From Rhodobacteraceae bacterium HLUCCO18 (GTDB taxonomy: Bacteria > Pseudomonadota > Alphaproteobacteria > Rhodobacterales > Rhodobacteraceae), in assembly GCA_001314805.1 (NCBI GenBank), contig LJSY01000040.1, forward strand, positions 1 to 33,365: DNA of 33,365 nucleotides, read 5' to 3'. The notes beneath the pieces are model-generated. The model searched no databases, was not told the origin of the DNA, and saw only the letters and a list, made by a program, of their open reading frames with translations. Of this stretch, positions 26,555 through 33,365 are shown in pieces. A program made the translations under genes and the position numbers. The number at the start of each line of letters is the position of its first letter. The stretch's first letter is position 1.

Positions 26555-26671
26555 ACAGAGCTCTCCCGGGATTTTGGCCCGCCGTGGACCGGGCGGAATT
26601 TGCCGACCGGCTGCATTTCTCGGACCAGACCCTTCGGACGGCGTCGGAAGGCGGAACCCTAAATGCTCTGT
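26555..26671 (-). ncRNA. guanidine-I (ykkC class) riboswitch aptamer
   Basis: Read on the minus strand, the 117-base element carries the conserved core in order: AGGGTTCCG (26660-26652), CTGGTCCGAGA (26628-26618), CACGGCGGG (26586-26578), AAAA, and CCCGGGAGAG (ending near 26560). P1 is closed by ACAGAGC (26671-26665) with GCTCTGT (26561-26555), seven perfect pairs. A side stem CCTTC/GAAGG sits between the first two motifs. This class senses free guanidinium and turns on genes for its export, import or breakdown. It begins 75 bases before the binding-protein start and heads the whole minus-strand operon. Identification is by motif, not by covariance search. Confidence 0.93.
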
Positions 26672-26680
26672 GCGCTTCAA

Positions 26681-26709
26681 CCGTCTTTTGCGACCGAACC
26701 GCCTGTCAA
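26681..26709 (-). promoter_or_regulatory. tentative promoter of the guanidine operon
   Basis: A perfect -35 box TTGACA lies at 26709-26704 on the minus strand. The -10 region 16-17 bases later (around 26687-26681, AAGACGG) is poor. Transcription would start within a few bases of the riboswitch P1 stem, which supports the placement. Confidence 0.4.
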
Positions 26710-27267
26710 CGATCAAAGAGGTCGCCGGCGCCTGCGGCCGCGAACGCCGGGAAATCCGGCGGCGCCCCGGTGCAATGCTCGTTTTCCGGGCAGAGGAGCG
26801 AAGCGGCCGCCCACACCGGCACCGGCGGCCTGTCACGTGCCGCGCGCGTCCGGAACCCCGTCCTGCACGGGATTCGCGCGCGCCGAGACCGAAGCGCTCT
26901 TCGTCGAACTCCGTCCCCTCACGTTCCGGCACAGATCAGCTGGCGGCGGCCCGTGTCCGGTTCCGGCACTCATGGGACGGAATGGGGTGACGGAGGACCC
27001 GTCGGACGGCAGCAGGCGTCCGCCGTCATGGACCACACCGCACCGATCCGGCCACGATCCGAAGCGGCGGCGGCGCGCCGTGCGCAGTTGTTGAACCGTC
27101 CACGGCAAGACCGCCGCGCATGATCGCTGATCGTCGCGGATGACGGGTACATGCGCCCCGCCAAACCACCCTTGCGATTTGACGCTACTCTCCTAGGGTA
27201 CCGGCACGAGAAGGACAGGCGATCGAAAAGCGCCCTTCGAGCAACGCTAGCAGGTTCTGGACATCGC
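26710..27267. other. about 560-base gap without a recognised gene
   Basis: This lies between the guanidine-operon promoter and the flavoprotein gene. Open frames in it are Arg/Pro/Gly-rich and look like GC shadows. TTGACG at 27179-27184 is a possible -35 for the downstream gene, but no good -10 follows. No tRNA, repeat or second riboswitch was seen. Confidence 0.5.
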
Positions 27268-28716
27268 ATGCAGGACACTGAAGTCTTTGATCTTGCCATT
27301 GTCGGGACCGGCTTCGCGGCGGCGTTCTTCCTGAAGAATGCGCTTGGATCGCCCGAGGTCGGGCGTGTCATCGTGCTCGAACGGGGCAAACGGCACAGCT
27401 ATGACTGGCAGCTTCGGAACGGACGCCACAACGATCTCTCCGAGCCGCGCCCGCATCGCGAGACAGGTCTCCCCGGCAAGTGGTGGAACTACAACATAGG
27501 TTTCGGTGGCGGCTCGAATTGCTGGTGGACCAATGCGATGCGCATCCATCCCGCGGATTTCGAGTTGCAAAGCCGCTACGGCGTGGGCGCCGACTGGCCG
27601 ATCAGCTACGAGGATCTCGAACCGTATTACTGCGACGCCGAAGACGAAATGCTCGTGTCCGGCGACAACTCCTCCGAGGTCATCTTTCCGCGGTCGCGTC
27701 CCTTTCCGCAGCCGCGACACCGCTATTCGGATATCGGGCTGGCACTCAAGGCGGCTTATCCCGACACAACCTTCGCGATGCCGACGACGCGCGCGCGCGT
27801 CGCCAACGACAAGCGCGGCGTGTGCTGCGCGGTCGGGCAGTGCGATCTCTGCCCGAACGTCGCGAAATTCACGATTGTCGAGGAGATGGCCTATCTCTTC
27901 GACGACCCCCGGGTGACCCTCGTCCTCGAGGCGGAGGCGACAGCCATCGAGACCGAGGCAGGTCAGGCGTCGGCCGTTCTTTACCGCAAGGACGGTGTCG
28001 AACACCGCGCGGCTGCACGGTTCGTGGCCCTCGCCGCGAACGGCATATACAACCCCTTCCTCTTGCTGAAATCCGGCATCGACGACGGTCCCGTCGGGCG
28101 GGGCGTGACGGAGCAGATCCCGATCTACCTCAGCGTCGATTTCGCGACCGCCGGCAACCAGGGCTACAGTTCGTTGATCGGCGCGGTGAACTACGCGTTC
28201 GCGGACGGCCCGCATCGGGCGCATGCCAGCGGTGGTTTCCTTGAAATCTCGAGCCGTTTCCGCGTGCGCCCCAATGCCGGGAAATGGAACAGGAACGCAT
28301 TTGCCGTTTTTCTGCTGGGCGATCTGAGAGACGAGGAAAACCGCGTTACCATCGATCCCGACATGCCGGATCGACCCTTGGTCACCTTCCGGGACTGGAC
28401 ATCCTACGCACGGGCCGGACTTGCGCATGTGGAAGCCGGCATCGGGGATTTCCTGGCCCCGCTCGGGGTCGACCGCATCACCGCCGATTACGACAAGGTC
28501 AGCACGCACTCCCATATCGAAGGGTCCACCGTCATGGGCTCCGATCCCGCGACGAGCGTCGTCGACGCGGATCTGCGGCATCATCGGGTGCGCAATCTCG
28601 CCGTTCTCGGGTCCGGCGCCTTCCCGACCTCACCCGGTTCGAACCCGACCCTGACGATCGCCGCGCTGTCCCTGCGTGCGGCTGACCGCATTTTCGGCAC
28701 GGGGACCCGTCGATGA
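27268..28716 (+). CDS. GMC-family FAD-dependent oxidoreductase with a Cys cluster
   Basis: The 482-residue protein has an N-terminal FAD motif (DLAIVGTGFAAAFF) and the usual GMC C-terminal signature: STVMGSDPATSVVDADL, then GSGAFPTSPGSNPTLTIAAL, with the Asn of NPT and an upstream SHIEGS histidine near the flavin. CCAVGQCDLC at about residues 189-198 resembles the cysteine group that holds a 3Fe-4S cluster in the large subunit of FAD glucose/gluconate dehydrogenases. There is no signal peptide, so export might depend on the Tat-signal partner encoded next. The start ATG 27268 gives the standard N-terminus; the upstream frame is non-domain. The substrate (sugar, sugar acid or alcohol) is unknown. 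Confidence 0.85.
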   Translation: MQDTEVFDLAIVGTGFAAAFFLKNALGSPEVGRVIVLERGKRHSYDWQLRNGRHNDLSEPRPHRETGLPGKWWNYNIGFGGGSNCWWTNAMRIHPADFELQSRYGVGADWPISYEDLEPYYCDAEDEMLVSGDNSSEVIFPRSRPFPQPRHRYSDIGLALKAAYPDTTFAMPTTRARVANDKRGVCCAVGQCDLCPNVAKFTIVEEMAYLFDDPRVTLVLEAEATAIETEAGQASAVLYRKDGVEHRAAARFVALAANGIYNPFLLLKSGIDDGPVGRGVTEQIPIYLSVDFATAGNQGYSSLIGAVNYAFADGPHRAHASGGFLEISSRFRVRPNAGKWNRNAFAVFLLGDLRDEENRVTIDPDMPDRPLVTFRDWTSYARAGLAHVEAGIGDFLAPLGVDRITADYDKVSTHSHIEGSTVMGSDPATSVVDADLRHHRVRNLAVLGSGAFPTSPGSNPTLTIAALSLRAADRIFGTGTRR

Positions 28717-29210
28717 GACTGACCAGGCGACACATTCTCGCGAGCGTGGCGGCCCTTGGCCTGCCGGGCGGCATCGTGCTTTGGCGCCTTGCGAACCGCC
28801 CCGGCCTGAACGAGGCGGTGAAGGCAGTCGTGCATGTCGCATTCGGGCCCGATATCCTGTCGGAGACCGATCTGGATCGTTTCGCGCGGGACCTGGAACC
28901 CGAGCTTCTGGTGACCTTCGATGACGCCTACCTCAGATCATGCCGGGATTGGGTCGGGCGCCTCGATCCCGGCGCGGTCCGAGGTCTCGATGAGGCGGCC
29001 CTGAACCGCGCCAGGGCCGAGGCGGAGGGTCCGGTCGCCCCCTTCACCGGTTTCGTGGCCTCTCACCTCGTCAGTTCGACGGGGTTTGCATTCGATCCGC
29101 AGATGCGGCCGCAGGTATATCACGGCCTGCAGGCGGAATGGCCGTCGCCCAATGTCCTGACCTGCCCACCGCTTGCCGATTTCGGCATGGATGACGGTTG
29201 GCCGGCATGA
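28713..29210 (+). CDS. small Tat-signal protein, possible dehydrogenase small subunit
   Basis: The 165-residue product starts MRLTRRHILASVAALGLPGG, a twin-arginine signal (RRHIL). The rest contains DLDRFARDLEPELLVTFDDAYLRS, and a C-terminal segment (FVASHLVSSTGFAFDPQ) with no cofactor motif. In membrane gluconate/glucose/sorbitol dehydrogenases a small Tat-signal subunit escorts the GMC subunit across the membrane, and this gene occupies that position. Sequence similarity to that subunit family is weak by eye. It overlaps both neighbours by ATGA, so all three proteins are coupled. No cytochrome c subunit gene is present nearby. Confidence 0.72.
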   Translation: MRLTRRHILASVAALGLPGGIVLWRLANRPGLNEAVKAVVHVAFGPDILSETDLDRFARDLEPELLVTFDDAYLRSCRDWVGRLDPGAVRGLDEAALNRARAEAEGPVAPFTGFVASHLVSSTGFAFDPQMRPQVYHGLQAEWPSPNVLTCPPLADFGMDDGWPA

Positions 29211-30739
29211 CGTCTCCCGGTTCAGCCGAGCACCCTGCGGGACCGGCATCGCGGTCCGGACATATCCCCGACTGGGTACCGCTCGTCATCTATCTCCTGA
29301 TCGCGGCGGCGACCCTCGGCCTTGCTGCCGTGACGGCGAGTACGAACATGATCGCGGATCAGCCGAACAAGGACATCTGGCAGCACGTCGCGGCGGTTCG
29401 CGCCTTGATGGAGAACCTGTCGGAGCCTCGGAACCCCTTTGTCGTGAGCCCGGAGCCGAGCCGCCATTTCCAGCCGCTCTGGGTCGCCACGGCAGTGGTG
29501 GGGAACGCGTTGAACCTGACGGTCTGGCAGGCCGTAACCGTGGCGACCTTCGCGATCATGCTCACCTTGGCCTTCGCGATCCATTTTTTCGCACGCACGG
29601 TGTTCGAGTCGCCCTGGGCCCCGTCCGTCCTGCTATGCGTCATGCTTTTCGCGTGGTCCGGCCCCTACGAGCACACGGGGCTCCATTCATTCTGGACCTT
29701 GCTCTATGCCGCCGCCTACCCTGCGACCTTCATGATCGCGCTGTCGCTCCTGCTATGGGCGATGGTGATCAGAGCGCTCGGCGATCCCCGATACCTGCCT
29801 GCTCTCGTCCTCCTGAGCGCCGTGATGCTGGCCACCCATCAGCTTGGCGCCGTGATCGGGTTCATCGGGGCGTTGTCCTTTGCCGCGGCGCAACCCGGTG
29901 CGCCGGTCATGCGCCGCCTGGGCGCCCTGATGGCCGGCTTGATCGGGTTGGTGGTCGCCCTTGCCTGGCCGTATTTCAATCCCGCCCAACTGATGCTGCA
30001 GGGAAGCGATTCCGCCTGGGTGGGTGGGCCGAATTTCTATTCGCCACCATGGATGCCTCGAATCCTGCTGCCGGCGGCAATCGGGCTGCTCTGGTTGCGA
30101 CACCGCAAGGCGCGTCCACTTGCGCTGGCCCTTGGGCTCTATCTGGGCCTCTATCTGCTTGGATTGTTCGGCGTTCAGATTGCGGCCCGCTTCCTTATGC
30201 CCGTCGTGCTGGTCCTGCATGTCGCGCTGGCCGGGCTCCTTCTTGAAGCGATGACCTGGGTCAGGCTCCGACGACCCGTCCTCCGCCAGTCGGCGCCGTG
30301 GCTGGCGGCTACTGGCGTCATGACGCTGGCGGCCATCGAAACGATACAGTTCCAGGCACGGTTCGAGTTGCATTACGCGGCGGCGCCGGACGTCTACATC
30401 GCAGCGGAAAGGTTGACATCGGACATTCCCGACGATGAGCAGGTCGCGGCGTTCGGGCTCACGGCATGGCCGGTGGTCGCGGCGGGCCAGCGGGTTCTCT
30501 CGGTACCGTGGCCGGAGCCGGGTATCACCGATCTTGCGGAACGGCAGGAGATGACCGACGCGCTGTTCGACACCGCCCTGTCACCGGCGGCGCGCCGTGC
30601 CATGGCCGAGGGGCTCGGCATCCGGGTCTTGATGACCGACCGGCGCTACGTACCGCCCGATCTGCTGGAAGCCCTGGCGGAAATGGCGATTTCGGCATCG
30701 CAGGACAGCACGATGCATCGGTTTGACTTGTGGGAGTAG
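29207..30739 (+). CDS. polytopic membrane protein, GT-C glycosyltransferase-like
   Basis: The 510-residue protein has about 10-12 hydrophobic segments (for example WVPLVIYLLIAAATLGLAAV at the N-terminus and LALALGLYLGLYLLGLFGVQ in the middle). A soluble C-terminal domain of about 130 residues begins around FELHYAAAPDVYIAAERL. An early extracytoplasmic loop with NKDIWQHVAAVRAL and acidic residues, and a second loop ending in a C-terminal domain, fit the GT-C fold of lipid-linked-sugar glycosyltransferases, but no DXD is certain. The start at ATG 29207 overlaps the previous stop. Its presence in a flavoprotein operon is unusual; it might modify a cell-surface glycan whose sugar is oxidised by the flavoprotein. 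Confidence 0.65.
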   Translation: MTSPGSAEHPAGPASRSGHIPDWVPLVIYLLIAAATLGLAAVTASTNMIADQPNKDIWQHVAAVRALMENLSEPRNPFVVSPEPSRHFQPLWVATAVVGNALNLTVWQAVTVATFAIMLTLAFAIHFFARTVFESPWAPSVLLCVMLFAWSGPYEHTGLHSFWTLLYAAAYPATFMIALSLLLWAMVIRALGDPRYLPALVLLSAVMLATHQLGAVIGFIGALSFAAAQPGAPVMRRLGALMAGLIGLVVALAWPYFNPAQLMLQGSDSAWVGGPNFYSPPWMPRILLPAAIGLLWLRHRKARPLALALGLYLGLYLLGLFGVQIAARFLMPVVLVLHVALAGLLLEAMTWVRLRRPVLRQSAPWLAATGVMTLAAIETIQFQARFELHYAAAPDVYIAAERLTSDIPDDEQVAAFGLTAWPVVAAGQRVLSVPWPEPGITDLAERQEMTDALFDTALSPAARRAMAEGLGIRVLMTDRRYVPPDLLEALAEMAISASQDSTMHRFDLWE

Positions 30740-30925
30740 GCTCTGCAACGCCGGGCCTCCGCTGAGAAATGATCTCTCCCGTTTCCCGCTGCTGGCGACG
30801 ATGTCCCGTGGGACGGCTGCGCGGTGGTAGCAGACCGCCCCGCGACGATACAGACGAGCGTGTCCAGGCACTGTCTCAAGGCTCCTCACTGTAACACCTC
30901 AGCGTAACAGCGCTCGAGAAAAACC
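30740..30925. other. boundary region between the flavoprotein operon and mobilisation module
   Basis: No gene is seen. It contains a 12-base dyad GTCCCGTGGGAC (30803-30814) and two GTAACA copies at 30891 and 30904. No tRNA end or clear attachment site was recognised. Confidence 0.4.
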
Positions 30926-31090
30926 ATGGAAAATCAGCTGGTTACTGATCTTACTCCCGAAAGAGGAGGATTGGTGGACCTAACGGCAGAAGAATCGAAC
31001 CGATTCTTCGAGGCGTTAGAGGACTGGAGCCACCAACTCGCACATTATGATCTGACTGATCATGGGTGCGAGCATGAGCACCCTTCATAA
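30926..31090 (+). CDS. small acidic ORF before mobC, hypothetical
   Basis: This 54-residue frame starts MENQLVTDLTPERGGLVDLT and ends DHGCEHEHPS. It has a helical-looking acidic middle (AEESNRFFEALEDW) and is preceded by GAGAAA. It overlaps the start of the MobC-like gene by 29 bases in another frame, and its base use is less GC-rich than its neighbours. No family is recognised; it may be a small regulator of the mobilisation genes or a chance frame. Confidence 0.42.
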   Translation: MENQLVTDLTPERGGLVDLTAEESNRFFEALEDWSHQLAHYDLTDHGCEHEHPS

Positions 31091-31493
31091 CCAATTCAAT
31101 GCCTTAGCAAGCCAGAAGGTCGGCAAGTACCCGCCGCCCTTCTCGCTGCGCCTGACCTTCGAGGAGAGGGCCAGGCTGGACGTGCTGCGGGGCAACATGC
31201 CGCTCGGACAGTACATCCGCGAGCAACTGCTCGGGGATGATGCTGCGCCGCGCAAGAGACGGGTGCGGACTCCGGTCAAGGATGAAGAGGCCTTGGGCCG
31301 GGTCCTTGCTGAGCTTGGCAATTCCCGGCTGTCGCAGAACCTGAACCAGCTGGCGCGGGCGGTGAACACCGGCTCGCTGCCGGTCTCGCCTGAAGTCGAA
31401 GCCGATCTTCGGGACGCCTGTAGGGCAGTCGCCGAGATGCGCGAAGCGCTGCTCAAGGCTCTTGGCTCCAGACCTTCAGGGGGTGAGCCATGA
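31062..31493 (+). CDS. mobC: MobC-like relaxosome protein
   Basis: The 143-residue protein has an N-terminal part with FSLRLTFEERARLDVLRG, like a ribbon-helix-helix DNA-binding segment. The conserved MobC region LGNSRLSQNLNQLARAVNTG is followed by LPVSPEVEADLRDAC. MobC proteins bind near oriT and help the relaxase open and nick it. The stop overlaps the relaxase start (ATGA). Two start codons (31062 and 31074) are possible; neither has a strong ribosome site. Confidence 0.85.
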   Translation: MGASMSTLHNQFNALASQKVGKYPPPFSLRLTFEERARLDVLRGNMPLGQYIREQLLGDDAAPRKRRVRTPVKDEEALGRVLAELGNSRLSQNLNQLARAVNTGSLPVSPEVEADLRDACRAVAEMREALLKALGSRPSGGEP

Positions 31494-32830
31494 TCCTGAA
31501 GGCTTCCCAGCGGGCCAATGCCGCGAACCTGTCTCGCCACCTGCTGAACGCTAAAGACAACGAACACGTCGAGCTCCACGATCTGCGGGGCTTCATGGCC
31601 GATGATCTGGACGGGGCGCTGAAGGAAGCCGAGTGCATCGCCAGGGGCACGCGCTGCCAGCAATTCCTGTTCTCGATTTCCTTAAGCCCGCCGCAAGACC
31701 AAGACGTTTCCATCGAAACCTTCGAAACCGCCATCGCCATGATCGAGCAAAAGCTCGGTCTGGAGGATCAGCCGCGCGCCATTGTCTTCCACGAGAAGGA
31801 CGGGCGCAGGCACTGCCATGCCGTCTGGAGCCGGATCGACGCGCAGGAGATGAAGGCGATCAACCTGCCGTTCTTCAAGAACCGGCTGATGGAGATATCG
31901 CGCGAGCTCTATCTGGAGCATGGCTGGGACATGCCGCACGGCATGATCGACCGCGCGCTCCGCAATCCGCTCAACTTTAGCCGCGCCGAGTATCAGCAGG
32001 CCAAACGCCTCGGCAGCGATCCGCGGCTGGTAAAGGCGCTGTTTCAGGAGGCATGGCAACGCTCGGACAACCCGGACAGCCTGAAGGCGGCGCTGGCCGA
32101 AAAGGGCTTCTATCTGGCGCGCGGCGACCGGCGCGGTGTCGTTGTTCTCGATTATCGCGGCGACGTCTACGCCCTCGCCCGTTGGGCGGGGGTCAAGACG
32201 AAGGAGGTGAAAGAACGGCTTCCGGATGCCGATAAGCTGCCGTCGGTGCAGGAACGCAGCGCCGAGATTGCTGGGCTGATGCGGGACCGGCTCAAGGGCT
32301 TCGAGGCCGAGATCAAGACGGCCCATGCGAAGCAGCGTCCCTCGATTGAGTTTCGGCGCAAGCAGATGGTGGACCGGCAACGCGTGGAACGCCGTGAGCT
32401 GACCGAGCGCCACGAGCGCCGCCGTGACCAGGAAAACGCCGTTCGCGCGGCGCGCTTGCCCAAAGGGGTGCGTGGGCTCTGGTCACGGCTGACCGGGAGC
32501 TATTCCAGGATCAGGGCGCAGAACGAGCTGGAGACCTGGCGCAGCCATCTGCGGGACCGTGAAGAGCGGGAAAACATGATTGTTCGCCAGCTCGATGAGC
32601 GGCGGCACCTTCAGCTTTCAATCCGCAAGCAGCGCGAGACCTTCGCGCGCGAGCTCTTCGGGATCAGGCAGGACATCGCAACATACCTGCGTATGCAGCG
32701 CGGCGAGTTGCCTGCGCTCGAGCTTACCGACGAGCGCCCGCGCCAGAGCAAAAACAACGACAAGACCAGGGACCGCAGCCGCCGCAAAGACCGGCGGCCT
32801 GACGGTCCGGGCTTCGACCCAGATTTATGA
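31490..32830 (+). CDS. MobA/VirD2-type relaxase
   Basis: The 446-residue protein has an N-terminal nuclease domain (about 1-180) with the three-His metal motif in FHEKDGRRHCHAVWSR (His101, His108, His110). Relaxases nick oriT and carry the strand to the recipient. The middle part (LKAALAEKGFYLARGD) is a conserved segment of alphaproteobacterial relatives. The C-terminal 200 residues are highly charged and helical (KQMVDRQRVERRELTERHER), probably coiled-coil. No tyrosine occurs before residue 130, so a classical motif I Tyr is missing; His17 (LSRHLLN) is the best alternative nucleophile, as in MobM of pMV158. Fused catalytic-helical layout is usual for this family. Confidence 0.88.
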   Translation: MILKASQRANAANLSRHLLNAKDNEHVELHDLRGFMADDLDGALKEAECIARGTRCQQFLFSISLSPPQDQDVSIETFETAIAMIEQKLGLEDQPRAIVFHEKDGRRHCHAVWSRIDAQEMKAINLPFFKNRLMEISRELYLEHGWDMPHGMIDRALRNPLNFSRAEYQQAKRLGSDPRLVKALFQEAWQRSDNPDSLKAALAEKGFYLARGDRRGVVVLDYRGDVYALARWAGVKTKEVKERLPDADKLPSVQERSAEIAGLMRDRLKGFEAEIKTAHAKQRPSIEFRRKQMVDRQRVERRELTERHERRRDQENAVRAARLPKGVRGLWSRLTGSYSRIRAQNELETWRSHLRDREERENMIVRQLDERRHLQLSIRKQRETFARELFGIRQDIATYLRMQRGELPALELTDERPRQSKNNDKTRDRSRRKDRRPDGPGFDPDL

Positions 32831-32843
32831 AAGGAGAACCATC

Positions 32844-33062
32844 ATGAGACACACACTCATGCTCAACCTCGACGACCGGCACGCGCAGCTGCTGGATGAC
32901 CTGTCCACGCATTTCCGCCTGTCGGCGGAAGACACGGCGCGGTTTGCCATCCGGCTCACACATGCGCGTTTCCGGCAAAAGCCCGATGTATTGGTGCCCG
33001 AGTTCAAGCCGAGTGCAGCGAAGCGGCCACCGTGTGCGTCCGATGACTATGAGCCGTTCTGA
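32844..33062 (+). CDS. small protein after the relaxase gene, possible RHH-like regulator
   Basis: The 72-residue product begins MRHTLMLNLDDRHAQLLDDL, a beta-strand followed by a helix, then a second helix (SAEDTARFAIRLTHARFRQ), which resembles a CopG/Arc-type dimer but is not certain. AAGGAG eight bases before ATG 32844 makes a real gene likely. Its position within the mobilisation module suggests control or DNA binding at oriT. Confidence 0.65.
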   Translation: MRHTLMLNLDDRHAQLLDDLSTHFRLSAEDTARFAIRLTHARFRQKPDVLVPEFKPSAAKRPPCASDDYEPF

Positions 33063-33076
33063 GAGGGGGAACATCG

Positions 33077-33322
33077 ATGAGCGAACTTGATCAGGGTCCG
33101 CAGACCTACGTTGTCACCATGTCGGCCAGCGCCTACCGCGCCGCGCAGGAGCTCGAAGCGCGCTGTGAGCGGCTGGGGCTGGATAGCTACCATGAGGCCG
33201 GATTGCATTTGATGGCCGCTGGCACGCCTTCAGAAAAAGAGCATTGGCGCGAAGTCTGGGAGTACATCGGTAGTGCCCCACCGGGTGGTGTAGGAGGCCG
33301 CGCGCGGAGCCTTTTGGCGTAG
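33077..33322 (+). CDS. hypothetical protein of the mobilisation module
   Basis: The 81-residue product reads MSELDQGPQTYVVTMSASAY and then a helical part (RAAQELEARCERLGLDSYHE), with a Gly-rich tail. GAGAGGGGGAA lies just before ATG 33077, and it is 14 bases after the previous stop, so the two genes are cotranscribed. No family is recognised. Confidence 0.62.
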   Translation: MSELDQGPQTYVVTMSASAYRAAQELEARCERLGLDSYHEAGLHLMAAGTPSEKEHWREVWEYIGSAPPGGVGGRARSLLA

Positions 33323-33336
33323 CGCAGCGCGCGGCC
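33296..33336. repeat. inverted repeat at the right end
   Basis: GGCCGCGCGC (33296-33305) and GCGCGCGGCC (33327-33336) are perfect 10-bp inverted arms with a 21-base spacer, spanning the end of the last gene. It could be a terminator or part of a transfer origin; the window ends 29 bases later. Confidence 0.45.
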
Positions 33337-33365
33337 GTACTGGCGGCCACCGCGCTTCTTCGTAG

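Noticed and set aside
26710-27267. Possible short genes in the gap before the flavoprotein
   Set aside because: All candidate frames are Arg/Pro-rich, lack ribosome sites and show no recognisable motif.

Overview
The window is GC-rich, densely packed bacterial DNA, most likely from an alphaproteobacterium of the Rhodobacteraceae/Roseobacter type. The grounds are the strong G/C third-position bias, ATGA/TAATG-coupled operons, a TauE plus TIGR02186-type gene pair, a DUF1028 protein, a fused DppC-DppD protein, and an intergenic motif (about 9262-9294) that I remember as recurrent in this family. Species cannot be named.

Layout. 1-1777: the 3' part of an L,D-transpeptidase gene, a small lipoprotein and a RimI-type acetyltransferase. 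1943-7454: a purine nucleoside import and salvage operon (BMP-type binding protein, double-NBD ATPase, two permeases, purine nucleoside phosphorylase). 7543-9224: TauE-type exporter plus TIGR02186-like partner. 9299-11559 (minus): SDR and RecD-like helicase. 11736-13106: class III aminotransferase. 13147-14720 (minus): hydrolase and VOC ring-cleaving dioxygenase, a pair resembling the Bacillus MhqD/MhqO quinone-detoxification proteins. 14921-21929: FadR-type regulator, divergent DUF1028 gene and a dipeptide-type ABC operon, joined by a strikingly symmetric operator/promoter region.

The most notable system is the minus-strand operon 26671 to 21942. It begins with a clear guanidine-I (ykkC) riboswitch (26555-26671). 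Then come an ABC importer (binding protein, permease, ATPase), a 412-residue ureohydrolase that automatic annotation would call agmatinase, a protein whose first 24 residues include 13 histidines, and a 57-residue His-containing membrane protein. The riboswitch implies that the substrate is guanidine, so the enzyme is best read as a nickel-dependent guanidine hydrolase (GdmH type), with the His-rich proteins as candidate metal-handling partners.

27268-30739 is a three-gene, ATGA-coupled operon: a GMC-type flavoprotein with a Cys cluster, a small Tat-signal protein, and a polytopic membrane protein resembling GT-C glycosyltransferases. I know of no described system with this composition. 30926-33365 is a mobilisation module (MobC-like protein, relaxase, small accessory proteins), so the right end is part of a plasmid or an integrative mobilisable element. 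The relaxase has no tyrosine in its N-terminal region.
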